Both the position numbers and the translations under genes were made by a program. The notes under the pieces were generated by a model, which was not told the DNA's origin, made no database searches, and saw only the letters and a list, made by a program, of their open reading frames with translations. From Rubrivivax sp. (GTDB taxonomy: Bacteria; Pseudomonadota; Gammaproteobacteria; Burkholderiales; Burkholderiaceae_C): 64,000 bases of DNA. Of the stretch, positions 1-8,769 are shown piece after piece (within the stretch, counting starts at the first letter, position 1; each line of letters starts with the position of its first letter). The stretch lies in NCBI GenBank assembly GCA_027491255.1, contig JAIXWM010000085.1, positions 62,001-126,000 of the forward strand, read 5' to 3'.

Positions 1-24
1 CCACCCTCGCGCAGGAGCCATTCG

Positions 25-636
25 ATGAACCCGAGCACCACCGCACTGATCCTGGTGGGCTACCAGAACGACTACTTCGCGCCGGGTGGCATCCTGCGGG
101 GCGTGGTCGAGGAGCCGGACCGGGTGGACCGGGTGCTCGCGAACACGCTGGCCTTCATCCGCGCCGTGGCGGCCACGCCGACGACGCTGGTCTCGACGCC
201 CATCGTGCTCACGCCGGACTACCGTGCTCTCGCCCACTCGGTAGGCATCCTGGGGACGATCAAGCAGTCCGGCGCCTTCCAGGAAGGCAGCGCCGGTGCC
301 GACACCATCCCCGAGCTGCAGGCCTTCGGCGACCGCATCCTCTACGTGCAGGGCAAGGTCGGCTTCAACGCCTTCTCGAGCACGGCGCTGGACCAGGTGC
401 TGCGCGAACGGGGTATCCACGACGTGCTGGTCGCCGGCATGGTCACCTCGCTGTGCATCGACTCCACCGGCCGTGCCGCGTACGAGCGCGGCTATGCGGT
501 GACGATCCTGTCGGACTGCACCTCGGCCCGCACGCCGCAGGAGCAGGACTTCTTCTGCCAGACCATCTTCCCGCTGTACGGGCGCGCGGCCACCAGCACC
601 GAGGCCCTGCGCGAACTGCAGGGCGTGGGCGCCTGA
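25..636 (+). CDS. isochorismatase-fold cysteine hydrolase
   Basis: A 203-residue cytoplasmic hydrolase of the isochorismatase/nicotinamidase fold. Seen: the N-terminal strand ends in VGYQNDYF at about residues 11-18, the family lysine is in QGKVGFNAF (K111), and the nucleophile motif is MVTSLCIDS (C144). In most relatives the first motif carries an Asp where this protein has Gly12; the subfamily with GYQNDYF is one I recall as common, so this need not mean inactivity. An AGGAG ribosome-binding site lies seven bases before the ATG. The stop is 23 bases before the kinase start, so the two genes are probably co-transcribed, which could tie the hydrolase to a signalling unit. The substrate cannot be read from sequence. 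Confidence 0.85.
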   Translation: MNPSTTALILVGYQNDYFAPGGILRGVVEEPDRVDRVLANTLAFIRAVAATPTTLVSTPIVLTPDYRALAHSVGILGTIKQSGAFQEGSAGADTIPELQAFGDRILYVQGKVGFNAFSSTALDQVLRERGIHDVLVAGMVTSLCIDSTGRAAYERGYAVTILSDCTSARTPQEQDFFCQTIFPLYGRAATSTEALRELQGVGA

Positions 637-659
637 CAGGCCCTCAGGAGCGCGCCCCC

Positions 660-3083
660 ATGGCCACGGGCTCCGACAGCGCCGAGCCCACGCTCGCGAC
701 CGACCTGCATGTCGAGGCGACCTACCGTCTGACGGAGGCGCTCGTCGCTGCCGAGAAGCGCATGCGGCGGCGCGTCGAGATGCTGTCGGAGGCGGTGTTC
801 GAGAGCGATGCCGACGGCCGCATCGTGTTCATGAACCCGGCCGCGCGAGACATCTTCGGCCGCGACGCCGACGATTGCCTGGGCCTATCCCTTGGTGAAC
901 TGCTGCTCGACGAAGACCGCGAGGCCTGGATGTCGCGGCAGACAAGCGCGGACGGCGGCGGCACCGCCCCCGTGTCATTGCGCGCGCCTCGGCCCGATGG
1001 CAGCCTCGCCTGGATCGAGGTCTCGACGGCGCAGACCGAGGAGGGCGGCACCGTCGGCGTGATCCGCGACGTGACGCGGCAGAAGCTTGCTCAGGACGAA
1101 CTCGCGCGCCTGTCCATCGTCGCGAGCTCGACAGACAACATGGTCATCATCACCGATGCGCAGGGTCGCACCGAGTGGGTCAATCGCGCCTTCACGGAGT
1201 TGACCGGCTACTCGCTGGCCGACATCGGCGGCCGCAAGCCCGGAGCCATGCTCCAGGCGACCGAGACCGACCCGCAGGCGGTGGCCCGCATCGCGCAGGC
1301 GCTGCGCGACGGGCGCTCGGTACGCGAGGAACTGCTCAACCGCACGAAAGACGGTCGCCCCTACTGGGTGTCACTGCAGATCACGCCCGTGCTCGACACG
1401 CGCGGCCGTGTCGAGCGCTTCGTCTCGGTCCAGGCCGACATCACCGAGCGCAAGCGGCAGGAACGCACGATCCTGGACCACAACCTCCAACTCGAGGAGC
1501 GCGTGCGCGCGCGCACGGCCGAGCTTGCGCGCGCGAAGGAACTGGCCGAGGCGGCCACCCAGGCGAAGAGCCAGTTCCTGGCGAACATGAGTCACGAGAT
1601 CCGCACCCCGCTGAACGCCATCATCGGCCTGTCGCACCTGTGCCTGGCCACCGCGCTGCAGCCGCGGCAGCAGGACTACCTGACCAAGATCGAGCAGGCG
1701 GGTCAGAACCTGATGCGCGTCGTCAACGACATCCTCGATTTCTCGAAGATCGAGGCGGGCAGTCTGAATCTGGAACTCGCGCCCTTGAGCGTGGCCGAAG
1801 TCGGCAAGCGCGTCCTCGCGCTGCTGTCCGAGAGCGCACGCGCCAAGGGTCTGCAACTGGCGATCGAACTGGCGCCAGAGGTACCGGATGTGCTGGTGGG
1901 AGACGCACTGCGGCTCGAGCAGGTCCTGCTCAACCTGTGCGGCAACGCCGTGAAGTTCACGCACCGTGGATCGGTGCGGCTGGTCATCGGCCGCAGTGCC
2001 ATGGACGCCGCCATGGTCGAACTTGCCTTCGAGGTCCGCGACACCGGCATCGGTATCACGGCCGAGCAGTCGGGCAGGCTATTCCAGGCCTTCAGCCAGG
2101 CCGACAGCTCCACGACCCGCGAGTTCGGCGGCACCGGCCTGGGGCTCGCGATCAGCAAGCGCCTGGTCGAGAGCATGGGAGGTCAGATCGGGGTGCGCAG
2201 TCAACCCGGCGTGGGCAGCACGTTCTTCTTCACCCTGCGGCTCGGCCGCAGCGCGGCCACCACAGCCCCGGGATCAGCCCGCAGTCCAGAGGACCCCGAA
2301 CTCGATGCGATGCGCCGCCGTCACCAGGGCGCGCGCATCCTGGTCGTCGAGGACAACGAGTTCAACCAGCAGGTGGTGCGCGAGTTGATGGAATCGGCAG
2401 GCGCAGAGGTGGTCGTCGCAACCACGGGGCGGGAGGCCTTGCAGCGCCTGGCGCGGGATCCCGGCTTCGACGCGGTACTGATGGACATGCAGATGCCCGA
2501 CATCGACGGCCTCGAAGCCACGCGTCACATTCGGGACACTGCGACCCTGTCCGATCTCGTGGTGATCGCGATGACGGCCAACGCCACCGCCGAAGACCGG
2601 CGGCGGTGCCTCGAAGCCGGCATGAACGACTTCGAGACCAAGCCGGTGCTGCCGGCCGGCCTGTTCCGCACGGTGGGGCGCTGGCTGCCCGACGCGCCGG
2701 CCGAACCGGCCTTGGACCTGTCGAAGTTGTCGGCGCTGTTCGGCCAGGACCACAGCAAGCTTGCCCGGCTCGCCGAGGTCTTTCTGCGCACCGCCGGCGA
2801 GACAATGACCCAGATGCAGCAGGCGCGCGAGCGCCAGGCGGTCGAAGAGCTGGGTCGCGCAGCGCACAAGCTCAGGGGATCTGCCGTGTCCCTGGGTGCA
2901 ACGGCGCTGGCCACCTGTTGCCAGACGATCGAATCGGCCGCCCGTCAGGGGGATGTCTCGTCTGCCCAGGCGGCTCTGGACTGCATGCCGCGCCTGCTGC
3001 GCGCCGTTGCGCGCGGCTTGACCGCGGCCACGGCGCCAAGCGCAACGCCTCGAGACACAGGCCTGTCTGAGGGACCCGCGTAG
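660..3083 (+). CDS. hybrid sensor histidine kinase (PAS-PAS-HisKA-HATPase-REC-HPt)
   Basis: An 807-residue multi-domain phosphorelay protein with no transmembrane segment or signal peptide, so a cytoplasmic sensor. Order seen: PAS at about 38-145, PAS with PAC tail at about 148-268, a short coiled coil, the HisKA H-box SHEIRTPLNA with H312, an ATPase domain with DTGIGI and GGTGLGL at about 461-495, a receiver domain with phospho-acceptor D609 in LMDMQMPDIDG, and a C-terminal HPt domain with H736 in AAHKLRGSA. The start was chosen at the ATG preceded by AGGAG nine bases upstream; an in-frame extension further upstream overlaps the hydrolase and is not protein-like. No dedicated output regulator is adjacent, so the partner is unknown. 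Confidence 0.93.
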   Translation: MATGSDSAEPTLATDLHVEATYRLTEALVAAEKRMRRRVEMLSEAVFESDADGRIVFMNPAARDIFGRDADDCLGLSLGELLLDEDREAWMSRQTSADGGGTAPVSLRAPRPDGSLAWIEVSTAQTEEGGTVGVIRDVTRQKLAQDELARLSIVASSTDNMVIITDAQGRTEWVNRAFTELTGYSLADIGGRKPGAMLQATETDPQAVARIAQALRDGRSVREELLNRTKDGRPYWVSLQITPVLDTRGRVERFVSVQADITERKRQERTILDHNLQLEERVRARTAELARAKELAEAATQAKSQFLANMSHEIRTPLNAIIGLSHLCLATALQPRQQDYLTKIEQAGQNLMRVVNDILDFSKIEAGSLNLELAPLSVAEVGKRVLALLSESARAKGLQLAIELAPEVPDVLVGDALRLEQVLLNLCGNAVKFTHRGSVRLVIGRSAMDAAMVELAFEVRDTGIGITAEQSGRLFQAFSQADSSTTREFGGTGLGLAISKRLVESMGGQIGVRSQPGVGSTFFFTLRLGRSAATTAPGSARSPEDPELDAMRRRHQGARILVVEDNEFNQQVVRELMESAGAEVVVATTGREALQRLARDPGFDAVLMDMQMPDIDGLEATRHIRDTATLSDLVVIAMTANATAEDRRRCLEAGMNDFETKPVLPAGLFRTVGRWLPDAPAEPALDLSKLSALFGQDHSKLARLAEVFLRTAGETMTQMQQARERQAVEELGRAAHKLRGSAVSLGATALATCCQTIESAARQGDVSSAQAALDCMPRLLRAVARGLTAATAPSATPRDTGLSEGPA

Positions 3084-3289
3084 TCGAGCCGTCCGACCGA
3101 GCAGGGGTTGCATGTCACGGGTGCGAATCTTTCTGTCCCGTCAAGATCCAGGATAGATTTTCTGCTGCAGCGCAGCAGAAACTTCGATAGACTGGTCGGG
3201 TTGGGGCATGCCGACGCTCGACGCAAGGGCTTGCGCAGCGTGCGGATTCTTCCCAGCCTCTTGTCTCCTCCACCCCCCAAAGGGTGGTT
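3084..3289 (+). other. non-coding stretch with hairpins, possible small RNA
   Basis: Nothing here looks like protein. A near-perfect inverted repeat, TTTCTGCTGC at 3159-3168 and GCAGCAGAAA at 3172-3181, is separated by three bases, and a smaller CCACCC/GGGTGG stem is at 3270-3287. Both lie just upstream of a strong intrinsic terminator. The stretch could be the 3' untranslated region of the kinase transcript or a separate small RNA; no convincing promoter was identified, so the second reading is speculative. Confidence 0.3.
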
Positions 3290-3324
3290 AAGGTCCGGTG
3301 CGTTCGCGTACCGGACCTTTTTTT
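3290..3324 (+). terminator. intrinsic terminator downstream of the kinase
   Basis: A perfect 10-bp stem, AAGGTCCGGT (3290-3299) with ACCGGACCTT (3310-3319), has a 10-base loop and runs into seven T residues. This is a textbook Rho-independent terminator for plus-strand transcription. Confidence 0.88.
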
Positions 3325-3426
3325 CTCTCCTTGCGGTCTGACCTCCGGCAAAACCAAGGGAAAACACTCTGAGACAATTCAGGACATCGCTTCAGCATAT
3401 GGGCGGGCTCAAAGGGTCGTTCGTTT

Positions 3427-3537
3427 CTCAGCTTGTCGGCTGAGACAGGGAGGCCCACGCGAGGGCCCTGGCTGGTGAAGTGCTTCCCGTACTTCGGGCC
3501 GAAGCGGCCTGCGAGCGCAGCAAACTTGCGGCGCAAG
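3427..3537 (+). promoter_or_regulatory. palindromes upstream of the AerR-like gene
   Basis: Several inverted repeats fill the leader of the B12-binding protein gene. CTCAGC (3427-3432) pairs with GCTGAG (3439-3444), and CTTGCG (3525-3530) pairs with CGCAAG (3532-3537) around a single G. The second palindrome overlaps the likely ribosome-binding site AAGGAA (3535-3540). They could be operator half-sites or RNA hairpins that mask the ribosome-binding site; the sequence alone does not decide. The rest of 3325-3547 shows no gene. Confidence 0.35.
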
Positions 3538-3547
3538 GAACTCCAAT

Positions 3548-4312
3548 ATGAATCCCGCAGCGCCCCCTGGACAGTTCCCGTTGCCGCCATCGCGGCACTC
3601 CGCCACAGGTTTGGCGGCGGCATTGCACGAGCGCATCGGTGCCGCCGACCTGCAGGCGCTGACCCAGGCCACTCTTCAAGACGACATCGACGCGGCACGC
3701 GCGCTGTGCCGGCGTCTCAAGGGCCAGGGTGTGCCGGTGCGCACACTGCTGGCCGATCTGGTGACTCCGGTGGCCCGGCACCTGGGAGACCTCTGGGGCG
3801 GCGACGCCTGCGATTTCGTCCACGTCACCATCGCCACCTCGCTGCTGCGCCGGCTCGTGCTGGAGATCGCGCCGCCGCCCGATTCGGACGCCCCGGCCGA
3901 TGCGGATGCGCGGCGCATCATGCTCGTGCCGGTACCCGGCTCCCAGCATACGCTGGGTCTGCTCGTGCTCAGCCGTTACTTCCAGCTCGCCGGCTGGGCC
4001 GTCTGGAGCACGCCTTGTGCGACGCTCGCCGAGGTGCGGGACCAGGCTGGCCAGGTCTGGTTCGACGTCGTCGGCTTCTCCATCGGTTCAAGCCTGCACG
4101 CGCCGGTGCTCGCCGACGCGGTCGCGACGGTGCGCGCCAGCTCGGTCAACCCGGATGTGCGCGTGATCGTCGGCGGCCCGGCCCTGCTGGACGACGACAC
4201 GCTCGGTCAGTCTGCAGGCGCCGATGGCGCGGCCCTCGATGCCGAGGGTGCGGTACGCATTGCGCGAGTCCTCGTGGACAAGGTCCGCGGCGGTTCGCTC
4301 GTCACGTCCTGA
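3548..4312 (+). CDS. cobalamin-binding protein, PpaA/AerR-like
   Basis: A 254-residue soluble protein. Residues about 20-105 resemble the helical cap of B12-binding regulators, with W83 and a D-x-x-D-F-V-H-V-T-I run at about 86-95. The Rossmann-like B12 domain follows at about 122-250, with VPGSQHTLGLLV, where H134 occupies the cobalt-ligand position of the usual H-x-x-G motif. In phototrophic proteobacteria this arrangement is typical of PpaA/AerR, light- and B12-responsive antirepressors of photosynthesis genes. No photosynthesis gene is in the window, so the target is unknown and it could be a stand-alone B12 sensor. The ATG has AAGGAA seven bases upstream. The gene converges on the phosphatase with a three-base gap. 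Confidence 0.8.
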   Translation: MNPAAPPGQFPLPPSRHSATGLAAALHERIGAADLQALTQATLQDDIDAARALCRRLKGQGVPVRTLLADLVTPVARHLGDLWGGDACDFVHVTIATSLLRRLVLEIAPPPDSDAPADADARRIMLVPVPGSQHTLGLLVLSRYFQLAGWAVWSTPCATLAEVRDQAGQVWFDVVGFSIGSSLHAPVLADAVATVRASSVNPDVRVIVGGPALLDDDTLGQSAGADGAALDAEGAVRIARVLVDKVRGGSLVTS

Positions 4313-4315
4313 CGC

Positions 4316-5065
4316 TCAGGCCGCCTCGAGATAGCGCTCGCGCAAGGCGGCCCGAGCCGCCGGGCCGAGCCCCAGGCGTGTGGCGAGATAGCGATCGATG
4401 CCGCCGTGGCCTTCGTCGACGCGCTGCAACGCGGCCGCCAGGAAATCCTGCTGCACGCGCCACATCACCGCCAGAACATCGGGATCGATGTCGCCCCAGC
4501 GCAGCGTCGGCGGTTTGAAGTGGCGGTTGGTCAGCAGGTAGTCGTTCATCACCACAGCGCGCGGCACGCCGAGCGCCAGCAGGATCACCGCCGCCGCGAA
4601 GCCGGTGCGGTCCTTGCCCGCAGTGCAATGAAAGACGGCGGGTGAGTCATCCTTGATGAGATGGTCCAGCAGCTCGGCGAAGCGATGCGCCTGCTCGTCG
4701 ACGAGACGCCGGTACAGATCGCGCATCAGCTCTTCACAGGCGGGCACCGTCAAGGCACGGCCCTCGCTGACCATGGCCTGCATGCTCTGAACGATGACGG
4801 GCTCGATCGCCAGCAGGTGCTGATGCACGCCGGGCAGCTCATAAGGGTGTGCGGCACGCTCGCGCTGGCCGCGCAGGTCGAAGGTGCGCGCGAGACCGAG
4901 GGCGCGGAGCAGGCCTTTGTCCTGGTCGGACAAGGCACCCAGGTGGTCGGAGCGGAAAAGCCGGCGCCAGCGTACTGCACGACCGCCCTCCCCGAGGTAG
5001 CCCCCAAGATCACGAAAATTGGAGGCGCCTTGCAGCGGCAGCACGCGGTCAGGATGCTCTGTCAT
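4316..5065 (-). CDS. tyrosine-protein phosphatase, DSP/PTP family
   Basis: A 249-residue cytoplasmic phosphatase. The P-loop signature HCTAGKDRTG is at residues 146-155 with the catalytic cysteine at 147, and the N-terminal FRDLGG motif of this bacterial family is at about 17-22. Members dephosphorylate phosphotyrosine or phosphoinositides; the substrate here is not evident. A GTG start ten codons further upstream (5095) is possible, but neither start has a clear ribosome-binding site; the ATG was preferred because it begins closer to the conserved core. The gene follows the enolase-superfamily gene on the same strand after 131 bases, so it may be read from that operon. Confidence 0.85.
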   Translation of the reverse strand: MTEHPDRVLPLQGASNFRDLGGYLGEGGRAVRWRRLFRSDHLGALSDQDKGLLRALGLARTFDLRGQRERAAHPYELPGVHQHLLAIEPVIVQSMQAMVSEGRALTVPACEELMRDLYRRLVDEQAHRFAELLDHLIKDDSPAVFHCTAGKDRTGFAAAVILLALGVPRAVVMNDYLLTNRHFKPPTLRWGDIDPDVLAVMWRVQQDFLAAALQRVDEGHGGIDRYLATRLGLGPAARAALRERYLEAA

Positions 5066-5137
5066 TGCGCCGATTGTGACTTGCCACGACCCCACGGCGG
5101 GGCGGCGTGCCCGTCACCCGCATTGACGGACACGGGC

Positions 5138-5158
5138 TGGGTCCATCACTGCGACCCA
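5138..5158 (-). terminator. weak hairpin between enolase-family gene and phosphatase gene
   Basis: TGGGTC (5138-5143) and GACCCA (5153-5158) form a 6-bp stem with a nine-base loop in the 131-base spacer. There is no T-tract on the minus strand, so it may at most attenuate transcription running into the phosphatase gene. A separate palindrome, GACGGGC/GCCCGTC, lies just beyond. Confidence 0.25.
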
Positions 5159-5196
5159 CCCGGGACGGGCGCCCGTCTTCTTGTGTCGGCTGCGCG

Positions 5197-6396
5197 CTAG
5201 CGCCCGCTGACCCGGCGGATGGCGTCGGCGCGCCGCTCCAGACCGGGCAGCAGTTCGAGGCCGAGGCCTGGCTTGGTGAAATCCACCGTGACCTCGCCGC
5301 GCTGGACGGTCGGCAGCGTGGTCACCAACTCCGTGTACCAGCCCGTGTAGAAGGCACGCACGCACTCCTGGATCAGCGTGTTGCGCGCGAACATCGAGAA
5401 GTGGCATGACGCCGCCCAGACCACCGGCCCGGTGCAGTCGTGCGGGGCCACCGGCACGTGGTGGGCCTCGGCCAGCGCGGCGATCTTGCGCGCCTCGGTC
5501 AGGCCGCCGCACCACGAGAGGTCAAGCATGGCCACGCCGGCGGCCTTGGTCTCCAGGTATTCGCGGAAGGCATGCGTGAATGACAGCGTCTCGCTGGCGC
5601 AGACCCAGGCCTTGGAGTGGCGTGCGTACTCGGCCAGGTCGGAAGGGTTGTCGAGGCGGAAGGGGTCCTCGTGCCAGTAGGTGTCGAACTCGGCCAGGCG
5701 CCGGGCCAGCTTGCAGGCCATCGGCAGGCTCCACAGCGAGTGGAACTCGACCATGATGTCCATCTTGTCGCCCACCGCACGGCGGATCTTGCGGAAGGGC
5801 TCGAGCGCCAGGTCCAGCTCGGCCGGGGAGATGTCCATGCCGTGCGTGCGCTCGGCGGCGATGTCGAAGGGCCAGATCTTCATGCCGGTGATGCCCTGCT
5901 CCAGCAGCGACAGCGCCAGCTCGTCGGCCCGGTGCAGGAAGCCTTCGAGGTCTTCGTAGGGCCCGCCGGTCTCGCCGACGTGCCAGTTCGCGACCGCCTG
6001 CGCGCGCGCGTCGCGGATGTACTTGTAGCCCGCGCAGGTGTTGTAGATGCGCACCTTGTCGCGCGCGCGCCCGCCCAGCGCGTCGGCCAGCGGCATGCCC
6101 GCAGCCTGCGCGAACAGGTCCCACAGCGCGATGTCGACGGCTGAGTTGCCGCGCGTCTCGACCCCGGCCGAGCGCCAGCCGAGGTAGTTGGTCAGGTCGC
6201 GGCCGATGGCCTCGATGTGACGCGGGTCGCGCCCGACGAGCTTGGGCGCGACCGACTCGTGCAGGTAGGCCTCGACCGCCGCCGCGCCCATGAAGGTTTC
6301 GCCCAGCCCGGTCAGCCCCTCGTCGGTGTGCAGGCGCACCCAGACGAGGTTGGCGAACTCCCCGAGGCGCAGGGTCTCGAGCCCCGTGATCTTCAT
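5197..6396 (-). CDS. enolase-superfamily acid-sugar dehydratase (MR/MLE type)
   Basis: A 399-residue enzyme with an enolase-type N-terminal cap and a (beta/alpha)7-beta barrel. Mg2+ ligands fit E217 (MVEFHS), E243 (HEDPF) and E269 (ASETL); K173 in GMKIW and the H319-D320 pair in APHDCTGP supply general acid/base groups, as in mandelate racemase and sugar-acid dehydratases. The likely reaction is dehydration of a hexonic, pentonic or uronic acid to a 2-keto-3-deoxy acid. It lies 27 bases after dctP in the TRAP operon, which supports a role in metabolising the imported acid. The exact substrate is not readable. Confidence 0.88.
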   Translation of the reverse strand: MKITGLETLRLGEFANLVWVRLHTDEGLTGLGETFMGAAAVEAYLHESVAPKLVGRDPRHIEAIGRDLTNYLGWRSAGVETRGNSAVDIALWDLFAQAAGMPLADALGGRARDKVRIYNTCAGYKYIRDARAQAVANWHVGETGGPYEDLEGFLHRADELALSLLEQGITGMKIWPFDIAAERTHGMDISPAELDLALEPFRKIRRAVGDKMDIMVEFHSLWSLPMACKLARRLAEFDTYWHEDPFRLDNPSDLAEYARHSKAWVCASETLSFTHAFREYLETKAAGVAMLDLSWCGGLTEARKIAALAEAHHVPVAPHDCTGPVVWAASCHFSMFARNTLIQECVRAFYTGWYTELVTTLPTVQRGEVTVDFTKPGLGLELLPGLERRADAIRRVSGR

Positions 6397-6423
6397 GGTG
6401 CGGCGGTCGCCTCCTTCAGGTGC

Positions 6424-7440
6424 TCAGCGGCGGATCTGCGCCAGGTTGTCGAGCATGCGCTTGACGGTGTCGGCGCCGATCGTGCCCTGGTGCTTCTCGT
6501 AGACGCCCTTGGCCTTCTCGAACATGCGCTCGCGCTCCTTGGGGTCGATCTCGTTGACGACCATGCCGCGGGCCCTCAGGTTCGCCAGCGAACGCTCGGA
6601 CAACGCGCGCGAGACCTTGCGCTGCTCGTCACGGCCCTCGACGGCGCAGGCCTGCAGCGCCGACTGCTCGTCCCGGGACAGACGGTCCCACAGCGGCTTG
6701 GAGTACAGCACCATGAAGGGGGTGTAGGCATGACGCGTCACCGACAGGAACTTCTGCACCTCGTAGAGCTTGGAGGTATCGATGGTGACGAAGGGGTTCT
6801 CCTGGCCATCGATGGCACGCGTCTCGAGCGCGGTGAAGACCTCGCCGAAGGCCATCGGCACGGCGTTGGCACCGAGCGTGCGGAAGGTGTCGAGGAAAAT
6901 GTTGTTCTGCATCACCCGCACCTTGACGCCGGTGAAGTCCTCCCACTTCGTGACCGGCTTGCGCGAATTCGTCAGGTTGCGGAAGCCGTTCTCCCACCAG
7001 GCCAGGTTGATCAGGTTGACCGCCGGCATCTTGCCGGTCATGAAGGCCCCGACGTCGCCGTCGAGGATCTTGTCGGCCTCGGCCTCGTTGGCGAAGAGGA
7101 AGGGCAGGTCGAAGACACCGAGTTCGGGGACGATGCCCACAAGCGGTGACGACGAGGTGATCACCATCTCCAGGGTGCCCGAGCGCAGCGCCTGGGTGGC
7201 CTGGAGGTCGCCGCCCAGCGCGCCGCCCCAGAAGGCCTGCAGCCTCATCTTGCCGCCGGAGCGCTGGTTCAGGCAGGCCGTCATCTTGGCCACGCCGTTG
7301 CCCACCGGGTGATCCTGGTTGATGCCGTTGGACACGCGGATCGTACGCTCGGTGAACTGGGCACTCGCCGGGGCGCTGACGAGCGCGGTGACGGCCGCGG
7401 CAGCGGCGGCGAACACGGTCTTGCGGATCAGGGTCTTCAT
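6424..7440 (-). CDS. dctP: TRAP transporter substrate-binding protein
   Basis: A 338-residue periplasmic receptor. The signal peptide has a KTLIRK basic start, a hydrophobic core and an ASA cleavage site near residue 27. The body has the DctP pattern, including KVRVMQNNIFLDTFRTLGA and the conserved arginine region that binds a carboxylate, then TALETRAIDGQENP. It delivers an organic or sugar acid to the DctQM membrane complex. It lies 45 bases after dctM and just before the acid-sugar dehydratase, so a sugar acid is the most probable ligand. Confidence 0.92.
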   Translation of the reverse strand: MKTLIRKTVFAAAAAAVTALVSAPASAQFTERTIRVSNGINQDHPVGNGVAKMTACLNQRSGGKMRLQAFWGGALGGDLQATQALRSGTLEMVITSSSPLVGIVPELGVFDLPFLFANEAEADKILDGDVGAFMTGKMPAVNLINLAWWENGFRNLTNSRKPVTKWEDFTGVKVRVMQNNIFLDTFRTLGANAVPMAFGEVFTALETRAIDGQENPFVTIDTSKLYEVQKFLSVTRHAYTPFMVLYSKPLWDRLSRDEQSALQACAVEGRDEQRKVSRALSERSLANLRARGMVVNEIDPKERERMFEKAKGVYEKHQGTIGADTVKRMLDNLAQIRR

Positions 7441-7485
7441 CGTCGAGTCTCCTCGTGTGTGGAAGGGGTGGGAAATGAGGGGAAG

Positions 7486-8769
7486 CTAACGCCCGCGCAG
7501 CCAGGCCAGCGGCACGGTCACGAGCTCAGGAAACGCAATCAGCAGGAACATCACCACCGTCTGCGCGAGCAGGAAAGGTATCACGCCGCTGATGACCGCG
7601 CCCATCGGCACCCGCGCCACGCCCGCGACGACGTTCAGCACGATGCCCACCGGCGGCGTCAGCAGGCCGATGGCGTTGTTCATGATGAACAGGACACCGA
7701 AGTAGACCGGATCGATACCCGCCTGCTTGACGATGGGCATGAGCACCGGCGTCAGGATCAGCACCGTCGGGGCAAAGTCCAGCGCCGTGCCCACCACCAG
7801 AACCAGCAGCATCATCAGCACGAGCAGCAGCTTGGGGTGCTCGCGGAAGGGCTCGAGGAGCGAGCCGAGTTCGCCCGGAATGTTGGCCTGCGTGATGAGC
7901 CACGCCGACACCAGCGCCGAGGCGACGAGGAACATCACGACCGCCGTCGTCTTGGCCGCGAGCAGGAAGACGCGGTAGAGATGGGAGAACTTGAGCTCGC
8001 GGTAGACGAACAGGCCGACCAGCATGGCGTACACCGCCGCCAGCACCGCGGCCTCGGTGGGCGTGACCACGCCGAAGCGGATGCCGGCGAGGATCATCAC
8101 CGGCATGGCCAGTGCCCACAGGCCGTCGGCGAGGGCCTTGCCGCGCTCGCGCCAGCTGGCGCGCGGGTAGACCTTGACGGGCTGGCGCCGCACGACCCAG
8201 GCCCATGCGACGACGAGCGACAGGCCCATCAGCAGCCCCGGGAAAATGCCGGCCAGGAAGAGCTGCGTGATCGAGACGTTGGCCGCGACGCCGAAGATGA
8301 TGAAGCCGATCGACGGCGGGATCACCGGCGCGATGACGCCCCCGGCGGCGATCAAGCCGGCCGAACGCGGCACGTTGTAGCCGGCCTCGCGCATCATCGG
8401 GATCAGGATGGAAGCCAGCGCGGCCGTATCGGCGGCGGCCGAGCCCGACATCGAGGCCATGACGACCGCCGCGAAGATCGCCACATAGCCCAGGCCGCCA
8501 TGAACGTGGCCCACGAGCGTGACGGCCACGTTGACGATGCGCCGCGACAGGCCACCGGCATTCATCAACTCCCCGGCGAGCAGGAAGAAGGGCACGGCCA
8601 GAAGCTGGAAGTTGTCGGCGCCGATGATCAGGTTCTGGGCCACGATCTGGCTGTCGAACACATTCAGGTGCCACATCAGCGCGAGCGCACAGACGATGAG
8701 CGAAAACGCCACGGGCATGCCCAGGGCCATCGCTCCGATCAGCGAGAAGAGGAAGACCACAACCGTCAT
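7486..8769 (-). CDS. dctM: TRAP transporter large permease subunit
   Basis: A 427-residue integral membrane protein with the 12-helix pattern of DctM/SiaM subunits. Family signatures include ALGMPVAFSL near the N-terminus, the SGSAAADTAALASILIP segment that binds Na+, GGVIAPVIPPSIGFIIFG and LTPPVGIVLNVVAGV. It forms the Na+-driven elevator of the transporter with DctQ. Its ATG overlaps the dctQ stop as ATGA, indicating translational coupling. Confidence 0.94.
   Translation of the reverse strand: MTVVVFLFSLIGAMALGMPVAFSLIVCALALMWHLNVFDSQIVAQNLIIGADNFQLLAVPFFLLAGELMNAGGLSRRIVNVAVTLVGHVHGGLGYVAIFAAVVMASMSGSAAADTAALASILIPMMREAGYNVPRSAGLIAAGGVIAPVIPPSIGFIIFGVAANVSITQLFLAGIFPGLLMGLSLVVAWAWVVRRQPVKVYPRASWRERGKALADGLWALAMPVMILAGIRFGVVTPTEAAVLAAVYAMLVGLFVYRELKFSHLYRVFLLAAKTTAVVMFLVASALVSAWLITQANIPGELGSLLEPFREHPKLLLVLMMLLVLVVGTALDFAPTVLILTPVLMPIVKQAGIDPVYFGVLFIMNNAIGLLTPPVGIVLNVVAGVARVPMGAVISGVIPFLLAQTVVMFLLIAFPELVTVPLAWLRGR

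Noticed and set aside
1175..3070. Alternative plus-strand frame inside the hybrid kinase gene
   Set aside because: Arg/Gly/Pro-rich translation with no motif; the kinase frame has all expected catalytic residues.
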